The notes beneath the pieces are model-generated. The model ran no database searches. It was not told the DNA's origin and saw only the letters and a list, made by a program, of their open reading frames with translations. The position numbers were made by a program, and so were the translations under genes. This document shows, piece after piece, positions 17,067 to 25,140 of a DNA stretch of 58,589 nt (its first letter is position 1; each line of letters begins with the position of its first letter). This DNA comes from Trueperaceae bacterium (GTDB lineage Bacteria > Deinococcota > Deinococci > Deinococcales > Trueperaceae): positions 21,191-79,779 of the forward strand of contig JACFNR010000004.1 of assembly GCA_019454765.1 (NCBI GenBank), given 5' to 3'.

Positions 17067-18044
17067 TCAGGCGTTGACGATGACCTCAGCGGACGAGAGG
17101 TCGCCCAAGATGTAGGCGTAATCGCCCGGGTTCACGCGCGAGAGAAGCCCCCGCATCATGATCATGATCGTGTCTTCGTAGGGTGCGGTGAACACGTCGA
17201 GTTCCTCGAACGTCTGCGCGTTGAAGACGCGCGCCAGGACCGTCCCGCCCTTCACGGCCTTGCCCAGCTTGTCCATGAAGACCTCAGGCTGGAACATCCC
17301 ACCGTTGGTCGGGCGCACCAGCACGCGCCGCCGCATGAGGTACTGCTTCCTCGGCAGCACCTTCTCGCCCTCCCACATGCCAAGCTCGATCATCACGTTG
17401 AACACGCCTTGCACGCACTTCTCGAGGTAGTCCGGGTCGTTGGCCAGCACCGAACCGCCCACCTCGACCACGACGGACGGCTTGCCCTGCTCGATGGCGA
17501 GGTCCGTGAGGGTGCCGGAGTGCACGGGCTTGGCGTGCTCGAACAGGATCTCTGTGCCGTACACGCGTGACAGGTGGCGTGAGCGCGCATGAGTCTCGCC
17601 GCCCCCGGCGTGAGTGAGCACGTAGTCGATGCCGCTCTCCACCCCGCCGCAGTGGAAATCGAGGACGTAGTCGGCCTTGGCGACGAACCCGGTCGAGATC
17701 GTGTGCGCCATCTGCTGGGTGAGCCAGCCACCGGGGTCGCCGGGGAACACCCGGTTGAGGTTGTTCATGTCCGTGTTCATCCCCTGGCCCGTAGTGCGCG
17801 TGAACGACTCGAACGCCACCGGGTTACCGAGGGGCATGGCGAGGATGCGCCCCTTGAGCCGCGCGGGGTCAACCCGCTTCAGGACCTCCCTGATGACGAG
17901 GACGGCGTACGCCTCGTCGCCGTGAGAGGTCGAGAAGAGGCCGAGGGTAGGGCCTGCGGCGGCGCCTTCGAGCGTGTGCAAGGCGATGCTCAGCTTCTCG
18001 CCGGAGGAACGGGTCGTGACGGGCAGCCACTCTAGCTTGGTCAT
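17067..18044 (-). CDS. Succinylglutamate desuccinylase/aspartoacylase (AstE/AspA) family deacylase
   Basis: A 325-residue zinc-dependent deacylase-like protein. Zinc ligands are SHGDE (His41, Glu44) and DFHCGG (His131); the catalytic glutamate is present in VVVEVGG (Glu194). It is clearly paralogous to the product of 9453-10466, sharing the NPVAFE-FTR-TG-GM segment and the C-terminal GDYA(Y/F)I(L/F)GD. The ATG at 18044 overlaps the M20 stop by four bases. It is the last gene of the amidohydrolase-M20 operon. It probably removes an N-acyl group from an amino acid; DoeB-like N-acetyldiaminobutyrate deacetylases belong to the same family, but I cannot assign the substrate. Confidence 0.9.
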   Translation of the reverse strand: MTKLEWLPVTTRSSGEKLSIALHTLEGAAAGPTLGLFSTSHGDEAYAVLVIREVLKRVDPARLKGRILAMPLGNPVAFESFTRTTGQGMNTDMNNLNRVFPGDPGGWLTQQMAHTISTGFVAKADYVLDFHCGGVESGIDYVLTHAGGGETHARSRHLSRVYGTEILFEHAKPVHSGTLTDLAIEQGKPSVVVEVGGSVLANDPDYLEKCVQGVFNVMIELGMWEGEKVLPRKQYLMRRRVLVRPTNGGMFQPEVFMDKLGKAVKGGTVLARVFNAQTFEELDVFTAPYEDTIMIMMRGLLSRVNPGDYAYILGDLSSAEVIVNA

Positions 18045-19504
18045 CCGGCGTTCTCCCGTTTCTCCTCCGCGATCCGGAGGTACTCGACGAACGTGGCGCA
18101 GACCGACTTGATGTTGTCCTTCAGGCCCTCGACGACGGCGTACTCGTTCGGTGCGTGGATGAGGCCGCCGTGCCCCAGGCCGTACGCGATGAACGGGATG
18201 TTCAAGTGGGCGTTGGTGAAGAGGTACGCGGGTCCGGAACCCGGGTAGATGGGCCAGATCTCGCCGTTGGTGTGGCCGGCCTTGTCCATCGCGGCGACCG
18301 CGGCCCTGGCGAGGTCGGAGTCGGGGTCTGACTTCGAGTAGGGCGTCACCTCGCTGAAGGTCACCCTGACGTCGTCGTACCCGTGCTTGGCCAGGTGGTC
18401 GAGGACGCTTGCGATGATCTTGTCGCCATCCATCTGCGGCACCATGCGCACGTCGATCTTCACGCGCACGCGGTAGGGCACGATCGTCTTCTGGCCGGGG
18501 CCGGTGTAGCCGCCGTAGATGCCGTCGATGTTGAAGGACGGCGTGAAGAGGAACTTCTCCATCAAGGCACGACCCTCGAGCCCGTCCATGAACCGCGCCA
18601 CGTCGGCGCGCTCGGCGAACATCTTCGTGTCGAACGTGGTGAGGAGCCGATCGAGCAGCTGCGTGTCGGTCTCGCCGGGCGGGAGGACGTCGTCGTAGAA
18701 ACCGTCGACCAGTACCTTGCCGTCGGGCGTGCGCAGGGTGGAGAGGGCGTGGACGAGGCGCCAGACCGGGTTGTCGACCCACGCGCCGTTCATGCCGTGG
18801 ATGTCCACGCTGCGCGGACCGCCCCAGTCGCCGCCCTTGATCTCGAGCTCGAAGTAGGCGATGCCCTTGTTGCCGAGCAGCACCTTCGGCTTGCCGTTCT
18901 CGTCCTGGCGTAGGCCCGGCAGGTAGACGCCGTCGGCGACCCTGAGCTCGTCGGCGTACTCGGGGACGAAGCGCTTCAGGTTCTGGCTGCCGACCTCCTC
19001 CTCGCCTTCGATGACGAAGATCAGGTTGATCGGCGTGTAGCCGAGGACCGCCTGCATGGACTTCACGGCGCTGAAGAAGTTCACGAGGGGCCCCTTGGAG
19101 TTCGTCACGCCGCGTCCCACGACGCAGGGGCCGTAACCGTCGACGTCCACGATGTCGGCCCCGAAAGGCTCCACGTTCCACTCCTCGAGCGGCTCGGGCG
19201 GCTGCACGTCGTAGAGGCAGTACACGATCAGGGTCCCGGCGTTGGGGTCCTCGCTGTCGAGGCGTCCGTAGACGACCGGGCTTCCGCTCTCGTACTCCAC
19301 GAGGCGCACGTCCTTCGAGCCCAGCTCCCGGATCATGTCGCGCACCATCTCGGCCGCCTCGTGGATCCCCCAGGATTGCGCTGCCACGCTGGGTTGGCGC
19401 ACCAGGGTCCGGATGTCTTCGAGGTAGCCGTCGAAGTTCTGGTCGATGTGCTCGTAGAGCTTCGCCAGAGCTGCGTCGAGGCTCATGGTTCTGGTCACGC
19501 TCAC
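18041..19504 (-). CDS. M20-family metallopeptidase homologue with altered metal-site residues
   Basis: A 487-residue protein with the two-domain M20 dipeptidase layout. The first metal motif, usually (G/N)HYDVQP, reads CLYDVQP, so the His ligand is Leu97. The bridging Asp-Asp of GRGA.DDKG reads GRGVTNSKG (Asn135, Ser136). The EGEEEVGS motif (Glu167-169) is kept. The second M20 protein in this window (30365-31711) has the canonical residues. The GTG start at 19504 follows AGGAGG. It lies between an amidohydrolase and an AstE-type deacylase in one operon. It is either an M20 subfamily with a different metal site or a non-peptidase. Confidence 0.85.
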   Translation of the reverse strand: MSVTRTMSLDAALAKLYEHIDQNFDGYLEDIRTLVRQPSVAAQSWGIHEAAEMVRDMIRELGSKDVRLVEYESGSPVVYGRLDSEDPNAGTLIVYCLYDVQPPEPLEEWNVEPFGADIVDVDGYGPCVVGRGVTNSKGPLVNFFSAVKSMQAVLGYTPINLIFVIEGEEEVGSQNLKRFVPEYADELRVADGVYLPGLRQDENGKPKVLLGNKGIAYFELEIKGGDWGGPRSVDIHGMNGAWVDNPVWRLVHALSTLRTPDGKVLVDGFYDDVLPPGETDTQLLDRLLTTFDTKMFAERADVARFMDGLEGRALMEKFLFTPSFNIDGIYGGYTGPGQKTIVPYRVRVKIDVRMVPQMDGDKIIASVLDHLAKHGYDDVRVTFSEVTPYSKSDPDSDLARAAVAAMDKAGHTNGEIWPIYPGSGPAYLFTNAHLNIPFIAYGLGHGGLIHAPNEYAVVEGLKDNIKSVCATFVEYLRIAEEKRENAG

Positions 19505-19517
19505 TGTGTCCTCCTGC

Positions 19518-20276
19518 CTAGTCGAGTTTGAGAAGCTTCATGGCGGTGCCGCCGAGGATCTTGGCTCTGGTCTCCTCGCTCACGTCCATCTCGCGGATCG
19601 GGTCGAGGTTGTACTTGAAGCGCCACGTGCGGTTCGGGTTCGCGTCGGAGCCGTATAGCACCTTCTCGTCCGAGCGCATCCAATCGAGCATCTCCGGTCC
19701 GATCCGTGGGATGAGCCGGGCTATCTGCGCGAACGTGAGGGTGGTGTCCAGGTAGACGTTCGGGTGCTTGCCGGCGATGTAGGGGTCGGGTCCGAAGGGG
19801 TTGCCGTGAGCGATGATCATCGTCGTGTTCGGGTGCCGGATCGCCAGCTCGTCGATCAGGAGAGGATCGCCGTAACGGATGATGCCCTCTCGCAGGAAGA
19901 CGCCGCCGGTATGGAACAAGACGGGTAGGTCGAGCTCGGCGCACTTCTCCATGAGCGGCGACACGCGGGGGTCGTCAATCGAGAAGTGCTGGATGGGTGG
20001 GTGCAACTTTAGGCCACGGAAACCGTGGTTGCGGACCAGTTCCTCGAACTCCTTGACGGCGTTCTTGCGAGTGGGCGTAACGGAGGCGAAGCCGGTGAGT
20101 CTGCTCGGGTGCTTCTCGACCAGACCGGCGATGAGGCGGTTAGACGCCTCGAGCTCCTCCTGGTCCTGACCGAGCGCGAGCACCACCGAGAGCTGGATGC
20201 CCTCCTTGTCCATCTCGGACAGGAAGTGGGGCACGTCCGTTCCAGGTTGGATGTGGGTGTGAAAGTCGATGACCAT
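19518..20276 (-). CDS. Amidohydrolase family 2 protein (TIM-barrel metal hydrolase)
   Basis: A 252-residue amidohydrolase_2 protein. Metal-binding and catalytic residues are visible in order: IDFHTH (HxH), GLKLHPP, VLFHTGG, IIAHGNPFG and YGSDANP. The ATG at 20276 has GGAGG five bases upstream; the long upstream extension of the frame runs through the promoter and is not coding. It is the first gene of the operon with the M20 and AstE-type enzymes. It probably hydrolyses or decarboxylates a small cyclic or amide substrate; no closer assignment is possible. Confidence 0.9.
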   Translation of the reverse strand: MVIDFHTHIQPGTDVPHFLSEMDKEGIQLSVVLALGQDQEELEASNRLIAGLVEKHPSRLTGFASVTPTRKNAVKEFEELVRNHGFRGLKLHPPIQHFSIDDPRVSPLMEKCAELDLPVLFHTGGVFLREGIIRYGDPLLIDELAIRHPNTTMIIAHGNPFGPDPYIAGKHPNVYLDTTLTFAQIARLIPRIGPEMLDWMRSDEKVLYGSDANPNRTWRFKYNLDPIREMDVSEETRAKILGGTAMKLLKLD

Positions 20277-20364
20277 CTGATCCTCCGACCTCGCGGTCCG
20301 GCCGTCCTGCAGGACCGGTCTCTGTCTAGGCGGCTGTACGGCACGGCTGACCGGTATTCCAAGG

Positions 20365-20379
20365 TGTCGACTGTCGACA
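20365..20379. promoter_or_regulatory. Palindromic operator upstream of the amidohydrolase operon
   Basis: TGTCGACTGTCGACA has 7-base arms and a one-base centre. It shares GTCGRCTGTCGAC (R = A or G) with the inverted repeat next to the promoter near 14050. The rest of the 392-base gene-free stretch (20277-20668) shows a perfect palindrome GTCCTGCAGGAC (20304-20315) within the presumed leader and a possible TATGTT on the minus strand near 20398. I see no clear terminator for the helicase gene there. Confidence 0.55.
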
Positions 20380-20668
20380 GCAGCCTGGTTAGAACATAGC
20401 ATGCGCGGAGGTAGGCGTCTCGGTGCGCTGGTCGTGGGTCGATCGGTCAAGGGGTTCGAGCGCTGCGCGAGGGACGGCGTCTGTCGCATCTTGCCGGGAG
20501 AACGGTCATTCGAGCAGAATCATCGCGCCATCAACGGCCCAAGAATCTTGATTCCACCGCTTCTACAAGCTCTCTCCGTGTCAATATGCGATGCGGAGCG
20601 GACGACGGACGCCCATCCGGAAGCCTGCGGGCTCGCGCTTGCCGCACCTCCGCAGGTGCCCACCTTCC

Positions 20669-22957
20669 TCAAGTAACGCCGGCCACGAACCCCACCCGCT
20701 CTATGACGCGCCGCCGCCGCCTGTACATCCGGTCGAGGAGGGGTACCTCAGCGTCGTGGTAATCGTGCAGCTCAGGCACCGAGGTTCCGCTGCCGCGAGT
20801 GATGCGGCCCGCCAACTGGATCACCTTGCCCTTGAACGACACGGGCATGGTCAAGAAGAGAGTGTCGAGCGCCGGTAGGTCGAGCCCTTCCCCCGCGATC
20901 TTGTCTATCGCTACCAGAACGCTGCCGCCTCCGGTAGAGCTCCGTGCCCGAGCCATGACAGCGGACCGTTCCTTGGTCTTCAGCTTGCCGTGGAGTACTT
21001 CGGCGTCGGCGCCGGCCCGTTTGATGAGGTCGTTCAACACGTCGGCATGATCCACGCGGTTCGTGAGTACGAGACAACGACGGCCCCGACCAGCCGCTGC
21101 TAGCACGTCGGCGACTATCTGTTGGTTGCGTGTCGGATCGGTAGCGAGCTCACCGTAGATGGCCTGGATCGAAGCGCCGGACCGTCCATCTTCACGTGTC
21201 ACGAACGAGGTGGTGTGCACGTGCAGACAGCGCGCTTCGTGTGGCGCCACCATCGTGTGGCGCACCGGCCCGCATTGCATGGTTATCAGTTCGTCCATGT
21301 GATCGGCGCGGAACGGGGTGGCGGTCAACCCAAGCCAGTAGGGCGCTTCTAGCTTGTCGAGGGCCGCCAACGCGGCTGGGGCGGCCGCGGCATGGCACTC
21401 GTCGATCACGACGTGTGCGTAACCGTTCAGGCTATCCGGGTCGAACCCACGGCGACTGATGGTCTGTAGCATGACGATGTCCAACAGCCCACCCAGCCGC
21501 CTGCGGCCCGCACCAAGCTGGCCGATCGAATCGGCCTGGACTCCCAGGAAGCGCATGAGGCTGGCGCGCCACTGGTCGACGAGTTCAGCGCGGTTCACGA
21601 TCACGACGGTCGGCACCTGACGCGCGGCGATAAGGTTGCAGGCCATCACCGTCTTGCCTGCGCCTGGAGCCGCGACGAGTATCCCCACCGGGTGACGTCT
21701 CAGGGCGGCCGTCGCCACCCTTTGCTCGGGTGTCAGGTGGCCCACGAACGAGAACGGAACAGTGAACGGAGCGGGTTCGGTTCGTGAGGTGGCCACCGTG
21801 ATCCCTGAGGCCTCGAGCAGCCCCTTGGCGACCTCCAACAAACCTCGGGGTAAACGCAGTTCGCCCTCGCGGAGCTCATACGCCGTGACGAGGCGTGGCG
21901 TGCCGAACGTACTGAACCTCTGGGCTTGCTTCCTGTAGAACTCGGGGTTCGGCAGCGACGCCGCGTGCTTGAGCGAGTTGATGGTGGCGGGCCCCACGCC
22001 CTCCAGGGGGATGTGCACCCCGGCGTCCAAGCGGAGAGTGACGTTCGCGGCGGGGACGCCACCAGGTGCAGGTATAGGTCGGCTCGGTGCCGAGAGGACA
22101 CGCTCAAGGTCACTAGCGGAGACCTTGGCGATGGACGCTAGGTGCGCGAACTGGTCGTCGTGGATCTCCCAGGTGGTTGGATCGGCGAAGACCGTAGTGC
22201 CCCGCTTCCGACTTTCACCCTGGAGTGGGAGCGCGATCAGGTTGCCCAACCGGGCGCGGCCGTTGGCGTTCGTCGGGAGGAGGTCTTGAGAAGGGAATAG
22301 GCGGTCGTAACTCCCGAAGCTCAGCGTGCCACGACGGTCCATGGCAAGTTTCAGTAGCTCGGCGCCCAGAAGCCTGGCCACGCGGGCGGGTGTCGGCGTT
22401 TCGAAGAATAGCCAGACGTGAGCTCCTCGCCCGGACCGCGAGATCTCTACTAGCGGCGAGAGGCCCCGCTCCTGACACGCCGCCGCGTAGGCTGCCGCGT
22501 CTGCCTGCCACTTGGACTCATCGAAGTCGCACGCGAGCAGGCTGCACGCGTCGTCGATCAACAGCGGGTAGATGCCTGCGTGGAAGCTATCGCCGCGTGG
22601 CGTCCTCCCGCGCAGGTGCTGATCCACGACCGTAGCGTTGTATGGCAGGTAGTCCTGGGGGGCATCGCCGTCAGTGTGGTAGCCGCCTCGCACGGCGGGA
22701 CTCCAGCCCGCCTTGCCCGTGCGCCCACTTACCCAGCGCGTGGCGAAGACATCCGGACGGCCGATGAAGTAGCTCATGAAGAGCGCGACCTTGGCCTCTG
22801 GTGACGAACGGGCGTCGATCGTCGTCTTGGCAGGACCATCCCGACGAGAGTTCTGCAGCTCGGCAAGTTCTGCCCTCAACGCCGCTAGGCGCGCCGCGGT
22901 CGAGGCGATCTCCTGTTCGAGTCGGCGAATGCGAGGGTCGTCGGGCGACAGGTTCAT
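20669..22957 (-). CDS. TOTE conflict-system-type primase-helicase
   Basis: A 762-residue protein fusing an archaeo-eukaryotic primase (AEP) domain to a superfamily-2 helicase, the arrangement databases call the TOTE conflict-system primase. After a short coiled coil (residues 5-37), the primase has the catalytic LLACDFDE motif (Asp144, Asp146) and SGRGAHVWLFF (Ser175, His180). Helicase motifs follow: APGAGKT (430-436), VIDECH (517-522), GLTATPFR (543-550) and the arginine-finger motif QLAGRITRG (714-722). It stands alone between metabolic genes, in a stretch with more varied codon use. No nuclease or transposase lies next to it. Its likely role is in conflict with mobile elements (family knowledge, not shown here). 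Confidence 0.88.
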   Translation of the reverse strand: MNLSPDDPRIRRLEQEIASTAARLAALRAELAELQNSRRDGPAKTTIDARSSPEAKVALFMSYFIGRPDVFATRWVSGRTGKAGWSPAVRGGYHTDGDAPQDYLPYNATVVDQHLRGRTPRGDSFHAGIYPLLIDDACSLLACDFDESKWQADAAAYAAACQERGLSPLVEISRSGRGAHVWLFFETPTPARVARLLGAELLKLAMDRRGTLSFGSYDRLFPSQDLLPTNANGRARLGNLIALPLQGESRKRGTTVFADPTTWEIHDDQFAHLASIAKVSASDLERVLSAPSRPIPAPGGVPAANVTLRLDAGVHIPLEGVGPATINSLKHAASLPNPEFYRKQAQRFSTFGTPRLVTAYELREGELRLPRGLLEVAKGLLEASGITVATSRTEPAPFTVPFSFVGHLTPEQRVATAALRRHPVGILVAAPGAGKTVMACNLIAARQVPTVVIVNRAELVDQWRASLMRFLGVQADSIGQLGAGRRRLGGLLDIVMLQTISRRGFDPDSLNGYAHVVIDECHAAAAPAALAALDKLEAPYWLGLTATPFRADHMDELITMQCGPVRHTMVAPHEARCLHVHTTSFVTREDGRSGASIQAIYGELATDPTRNQQIVADVLAAAGRGRRCLVLTNRVDHADVLNDLIKRAGADAEVLHGKLKTKERSAVMARARSSTGGGSVLVAIDKIAGEGLDLPALDTLFLTMPVSFKGKVIQLAGRITRGSGTSVPELHDYHDAEVPLLDRMYRRRRRVIERVGFVAGVT

Positions 22958-23009
22958 GACGAGGGTCTCAAAGACTGACCAAGCAGAGTAAGCATGGCGG
23001 CGCGGCCCA

Positions 23010-23036
23010 ACCTCGGCGTCCGATCGATGCCGAGGT
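23010..23036 (-). terminator. Stem-loop between GntR and helicase genes
   Basis: An 8-bp stem (23010-23017 with 23029-23036) and an 11-base loop lie 49 bases past the stop of the GntR gene and before the helicase start. It has no T-run. It could end transcription of the GntR gene and isolate the helicase. Confidence 0.4.
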
Positions 23037-23084
23037 GAAGCCCGACGACCACCTTGCTGCGCACCCCACTACTCGACAATGTAC

Positions 23085-23792
23085 TCAAGCCGAGTCGGTC
23101 TTGGGCCGCACCTCTCGCGCCGCCACGAACGCCTCGAGCGTGTCCAGCCCCCGCCGCATGTGCGCCTCGACCTCGTGAAGCATGGCGTTCAAGTCGTCGC
23201 CCTTGGCGAGCGCCACGTAGGTGTCGTGGGCGTCGGGGAGGGCCGCCTTGCGGTGGTGGGCCTCGTGGTGGAGGGTGAAGTAGAAGTGGAGCCGGCTGCG
23301 GAGCAGGTTCCACGACTCGATGAGGCTGCGGTGCTTGGAGTACTCGTAGACGAGGCCGTGGAGGTCCATCTCGCGCTTGATGGCCTGCTGCTGGTCGCCG
23401 GCGTAGGTGGCGTAGGCGAGGGCGCGGTGGCGCGAGTCGAGCGCGCGGAAGAAGTCCTCGCCGCGCTTGTCCCACACGATCTTGAAGGCGAACGACTCGA
23501 GGAGGGTGCGGAAGGAGTAGATCTCCTGGATGTCCTCGATGGATAGGGACCTGACGACGGCGCCGCGGAAGGGCACCTGGTCGACGAGTCCCTCCTCGAC
23601 CAGTTGACGGATGGCCTCCCTGAGCGGACCGCGGCTGACGCCGAGTTGGTCGGCGAGGGTCGTCTCCACGAGGCGCTCGCCGGGCGGCAGGGTCGCTTCG
23701 AGGATGGCCTGACGCAGGGCGATGACGAGCTGTTCGCGGAGCGTCCTGCCGGCACCCTGTTCGCGGTCGAGTCGACCCAGCCGTTCGAGCAC
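23085..23792 (-). CDS. GntR-family regulator with FCD effector domain
   Basis: A 235-residue regulator. The winged HTH spans about residues 15-80 (REQLVIALRQAILEATLPPG, LADQLGVSRGPLREAIRQLVEEGLV), followed by a helical FCD domain with conserved His residues (DLHGLVYEYSKHR, HEAHHRKAALPDAH) suited to metal and carboxylate binding. The start is GTG with GGAGG six bases upstream. It is encoded directly downstream of the class-IV aminotransferase (86-base gap) and may regulate that gene and the divergent M24/peptide-transport genes. Confidence 0.9.
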   Translation of the reverse strand: MLERLGRLDREQGAGRTLREQLVIALRQAILEATLPPGERLVETTLADQLGVSRGPLREAIRQLVEEGLVDQVPFRGAVVRSLSIEDIQEIYSFRTLLESFAFKIVWDKRGEDFFRALDSRHRALAYATYAGDQQQAIKREMDLHGLVYEYSKHRSLIESWNLLRSRLHFYFTLHHEAHHRKAALPDAHDTYVALAKGDDLNAMLHEVEAHMRRGLDTLEAFVAAREVRPKTDSA

Positions 23793-23878
23793 TACGTACC
23801 TCCATGCGCCCCGGCGTGAGGATGCCTCATCCCACCGCCAAGGAAGCCGACCCCCGGCGCCTGCCGTAGGTTAACGCG

Positions 23879-24841
23879 CTATCCCGGCCCCGTCCTGCCT
23901 GGCCGCGCCGCCACGTAACGCGCCTTCGCGTCCTCGTACAGGTTGGCCAACCGCGCGGTGACCGGCCCCGGCACCGCCCCGTCCCCTATGACCCGCCCGT
24001 CCACCTGGGTCACCGGCGTCAGCCCGCCGAAGGTACCGGTCACGAACGCCTCGTCCGCGCCGTACACGTCGGTCAGGGAGAAGTCGCGCTCGAACACCGG
24101 GATGCCGTTCTCGTGGCAGAGACGGATCACGTTCCCTCGCGTTATCCCGTTCATGCAGTACTGCCCGGTCGAGGTCCACACCTGCCCACCGCGGACGCAG
24201 AAGAAGTTGGTGGCGTTGCAGGTGGCGACCGCGCCGTTGGGGTCGAGCATCAGGGCCTCGTCGGCACCGGCCAGGAGCGCCTGCTGCAGCGCGATCACCT
24301 CGTGGAGCTTGCTGTGGCAGTTGAGCTTCGGGTCGAGCACGTCGGGGGAGGGGCGCCTGACCGTCGAGGTGAAGAGCTTGACGCCGGCCGCGCGCACGCC
24401 GGGGTTGCTCGCCTTGTGCTCCGCGATGATGACGATGGTCGGGCCCGTCACCACGAAGCGCGGGTCCTGCGACGGCGTGCGCTTGCTGCCGCGCGTGACC
24501 ATGAGGCGCACGTGCACGCCGTCGCGCATGCCGTTGGCGTTCAGGACCTTCCAGATCTCGTCCGTGAGCTGCTCGGGGGTGAGGCCGATGTCGAGCGCTA
24601 TCGCCTTGGCGCCCTCGTAGAGGCGCTTCAGGTGCTGCTCCAGGAAGAGGAGCGCGCCGTCCTGCAGCCGGAGCCCCTCCCAGACGCCGTCGCCCACGAG
24701 GTAGCCGCTGTCGAAGACCGACACGGTGGCCTCCTCGCGCGGCTTCAGGGCGCCGTTCACGTAGACGCGCACGTCCTTGTTGCGCTCGTCGGGCAGGGCG
24801 TCGTGCGTGCCCCAACTGGAGCTACTGGTGGTCGTCGTCAT
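23879..24841 (-). CDS. Class-IV PLP aminotransferase (branched-chain/D-amino-acid type)
   Basis: A 320-residue fold-type IV aminotransferase. The PLP lysine is in NCHSKLHEV (Lys178), and the phosphate-binding region TGTFGG is present near residue 275. The glutamate that normally contacts the pyridine nitrogen (EG..(S/E)N(L/I)F motif) is replaced by Thr207 in VATCNATNFF. The ATG at 24841 has GGAG close upstream. It shares its transcript with the GntR regulator downstream, driven from a promoter at 25046-25075. It probably transaminates branched-chain or D-amino acids released by the neighbouring peptidases; substrate uncertain. Confidence 0.87.
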   Translation of the reverse strand: MTTTTSSSSWGTHDALPDERNKDVRVYVNGALKPREEATVSVFDSGYLVGDGVWEGLRLQDGALLFLEQHLKRLYEGAKAIALDIGLTPEQLTDEIWKVLNANGMRDGVHVRLMVTRGSKRTPSQDPRFVVTGPTIVIIAEHKASNPGVRAAGVKLFTSTVRRPSPDVLDPKLNCHSKLHEVIALQQALLAGADEALMLDPNGAVATCNATNFFCVRGGQVWTSTGQYCMNGITRGNVIRLCHENGIPVFERDFSLTDVYGADEAFVTGTFGGLTPVTQVDGRVIGDGAVPGPVTARLANLYEDAKARYVAARPGRTGPG

Positions 24842-24886
24842 GCTCTCCGATCTTCGGACTTCGAATGGACGGTGGGGGGAACGCCA

Positions 24887-24958
24887 CTAGCCCGCCAGCG
24901 CGCTGCCGAACAACCCCACCACGAGCACGAGCGACAACAGGAGTCTCTTCACGGTCAC
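24887..24958 (-). CDS. Signal-peptide-only small ORF (23 aa), possible remnant of a secreted protein gene
   Basis: GTG at 24958 follows GGGAG by four bases and opens a 23-codon frame ending in TAG. The product is a complete export signal (TVKRLLLSLVLVVGLFGSALAG after the start) with nothing beyond the ALA cleavage site. It lies between a sigma70 promoter and the aminotransferase start codon. It could be the remnant of a deleted binding-protein gene, a small membrane peptide, or a leader peptide. A second in-frame GTG at 24952 is possible. Confidence 0.45.
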   Translation of the reverse strand: MTVKRLLLSLVLVVGLFGSALAG

Positions 24959-25045
24959 GCTTCTCCCTTCGGACGCGCCGGGCGGGATCCCGGCGGGCTT
25001 CCTTCGGCGTTGGTCCGGTCCCGCTCGCGAGGGCTGGTTGTGGGG

Positions 25046-25075
25046 AGCGTAGCGCCGGGCGTGCTAGATTGTCAA
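25046..25075 (-). promoter_or_regulatory. Sigma70 promoter for the small ORF-aminotransferase-GntR unit
   Basis: On the minus strand TTGACA (25075-25070), an 18-base spacer and TACGCT (25051-25046). The same layout (TTGACA, 18 bases, TATAGT) occurs at the promoter near 14030. The divergent M24 gene begins 66 bases away, so its regulatory region overlaps this one. Confidence 0.6.
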
Positions 25076-25140
25076 CAGTATGAGAAATGGCTGAAGGGGC
25101 GGCCTGCCCGCTCGTCCCGGAGCCGACGATGGGAGTCCAC

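Noticed and set aside
14034-25079. ATTGTCAAC at 14034 and 25068 as a common FCD-regulator operator
   Set aside because: Both are the reverse complement of TTGACA -35 boxes of minus-strand promoters, which explains the similarity.
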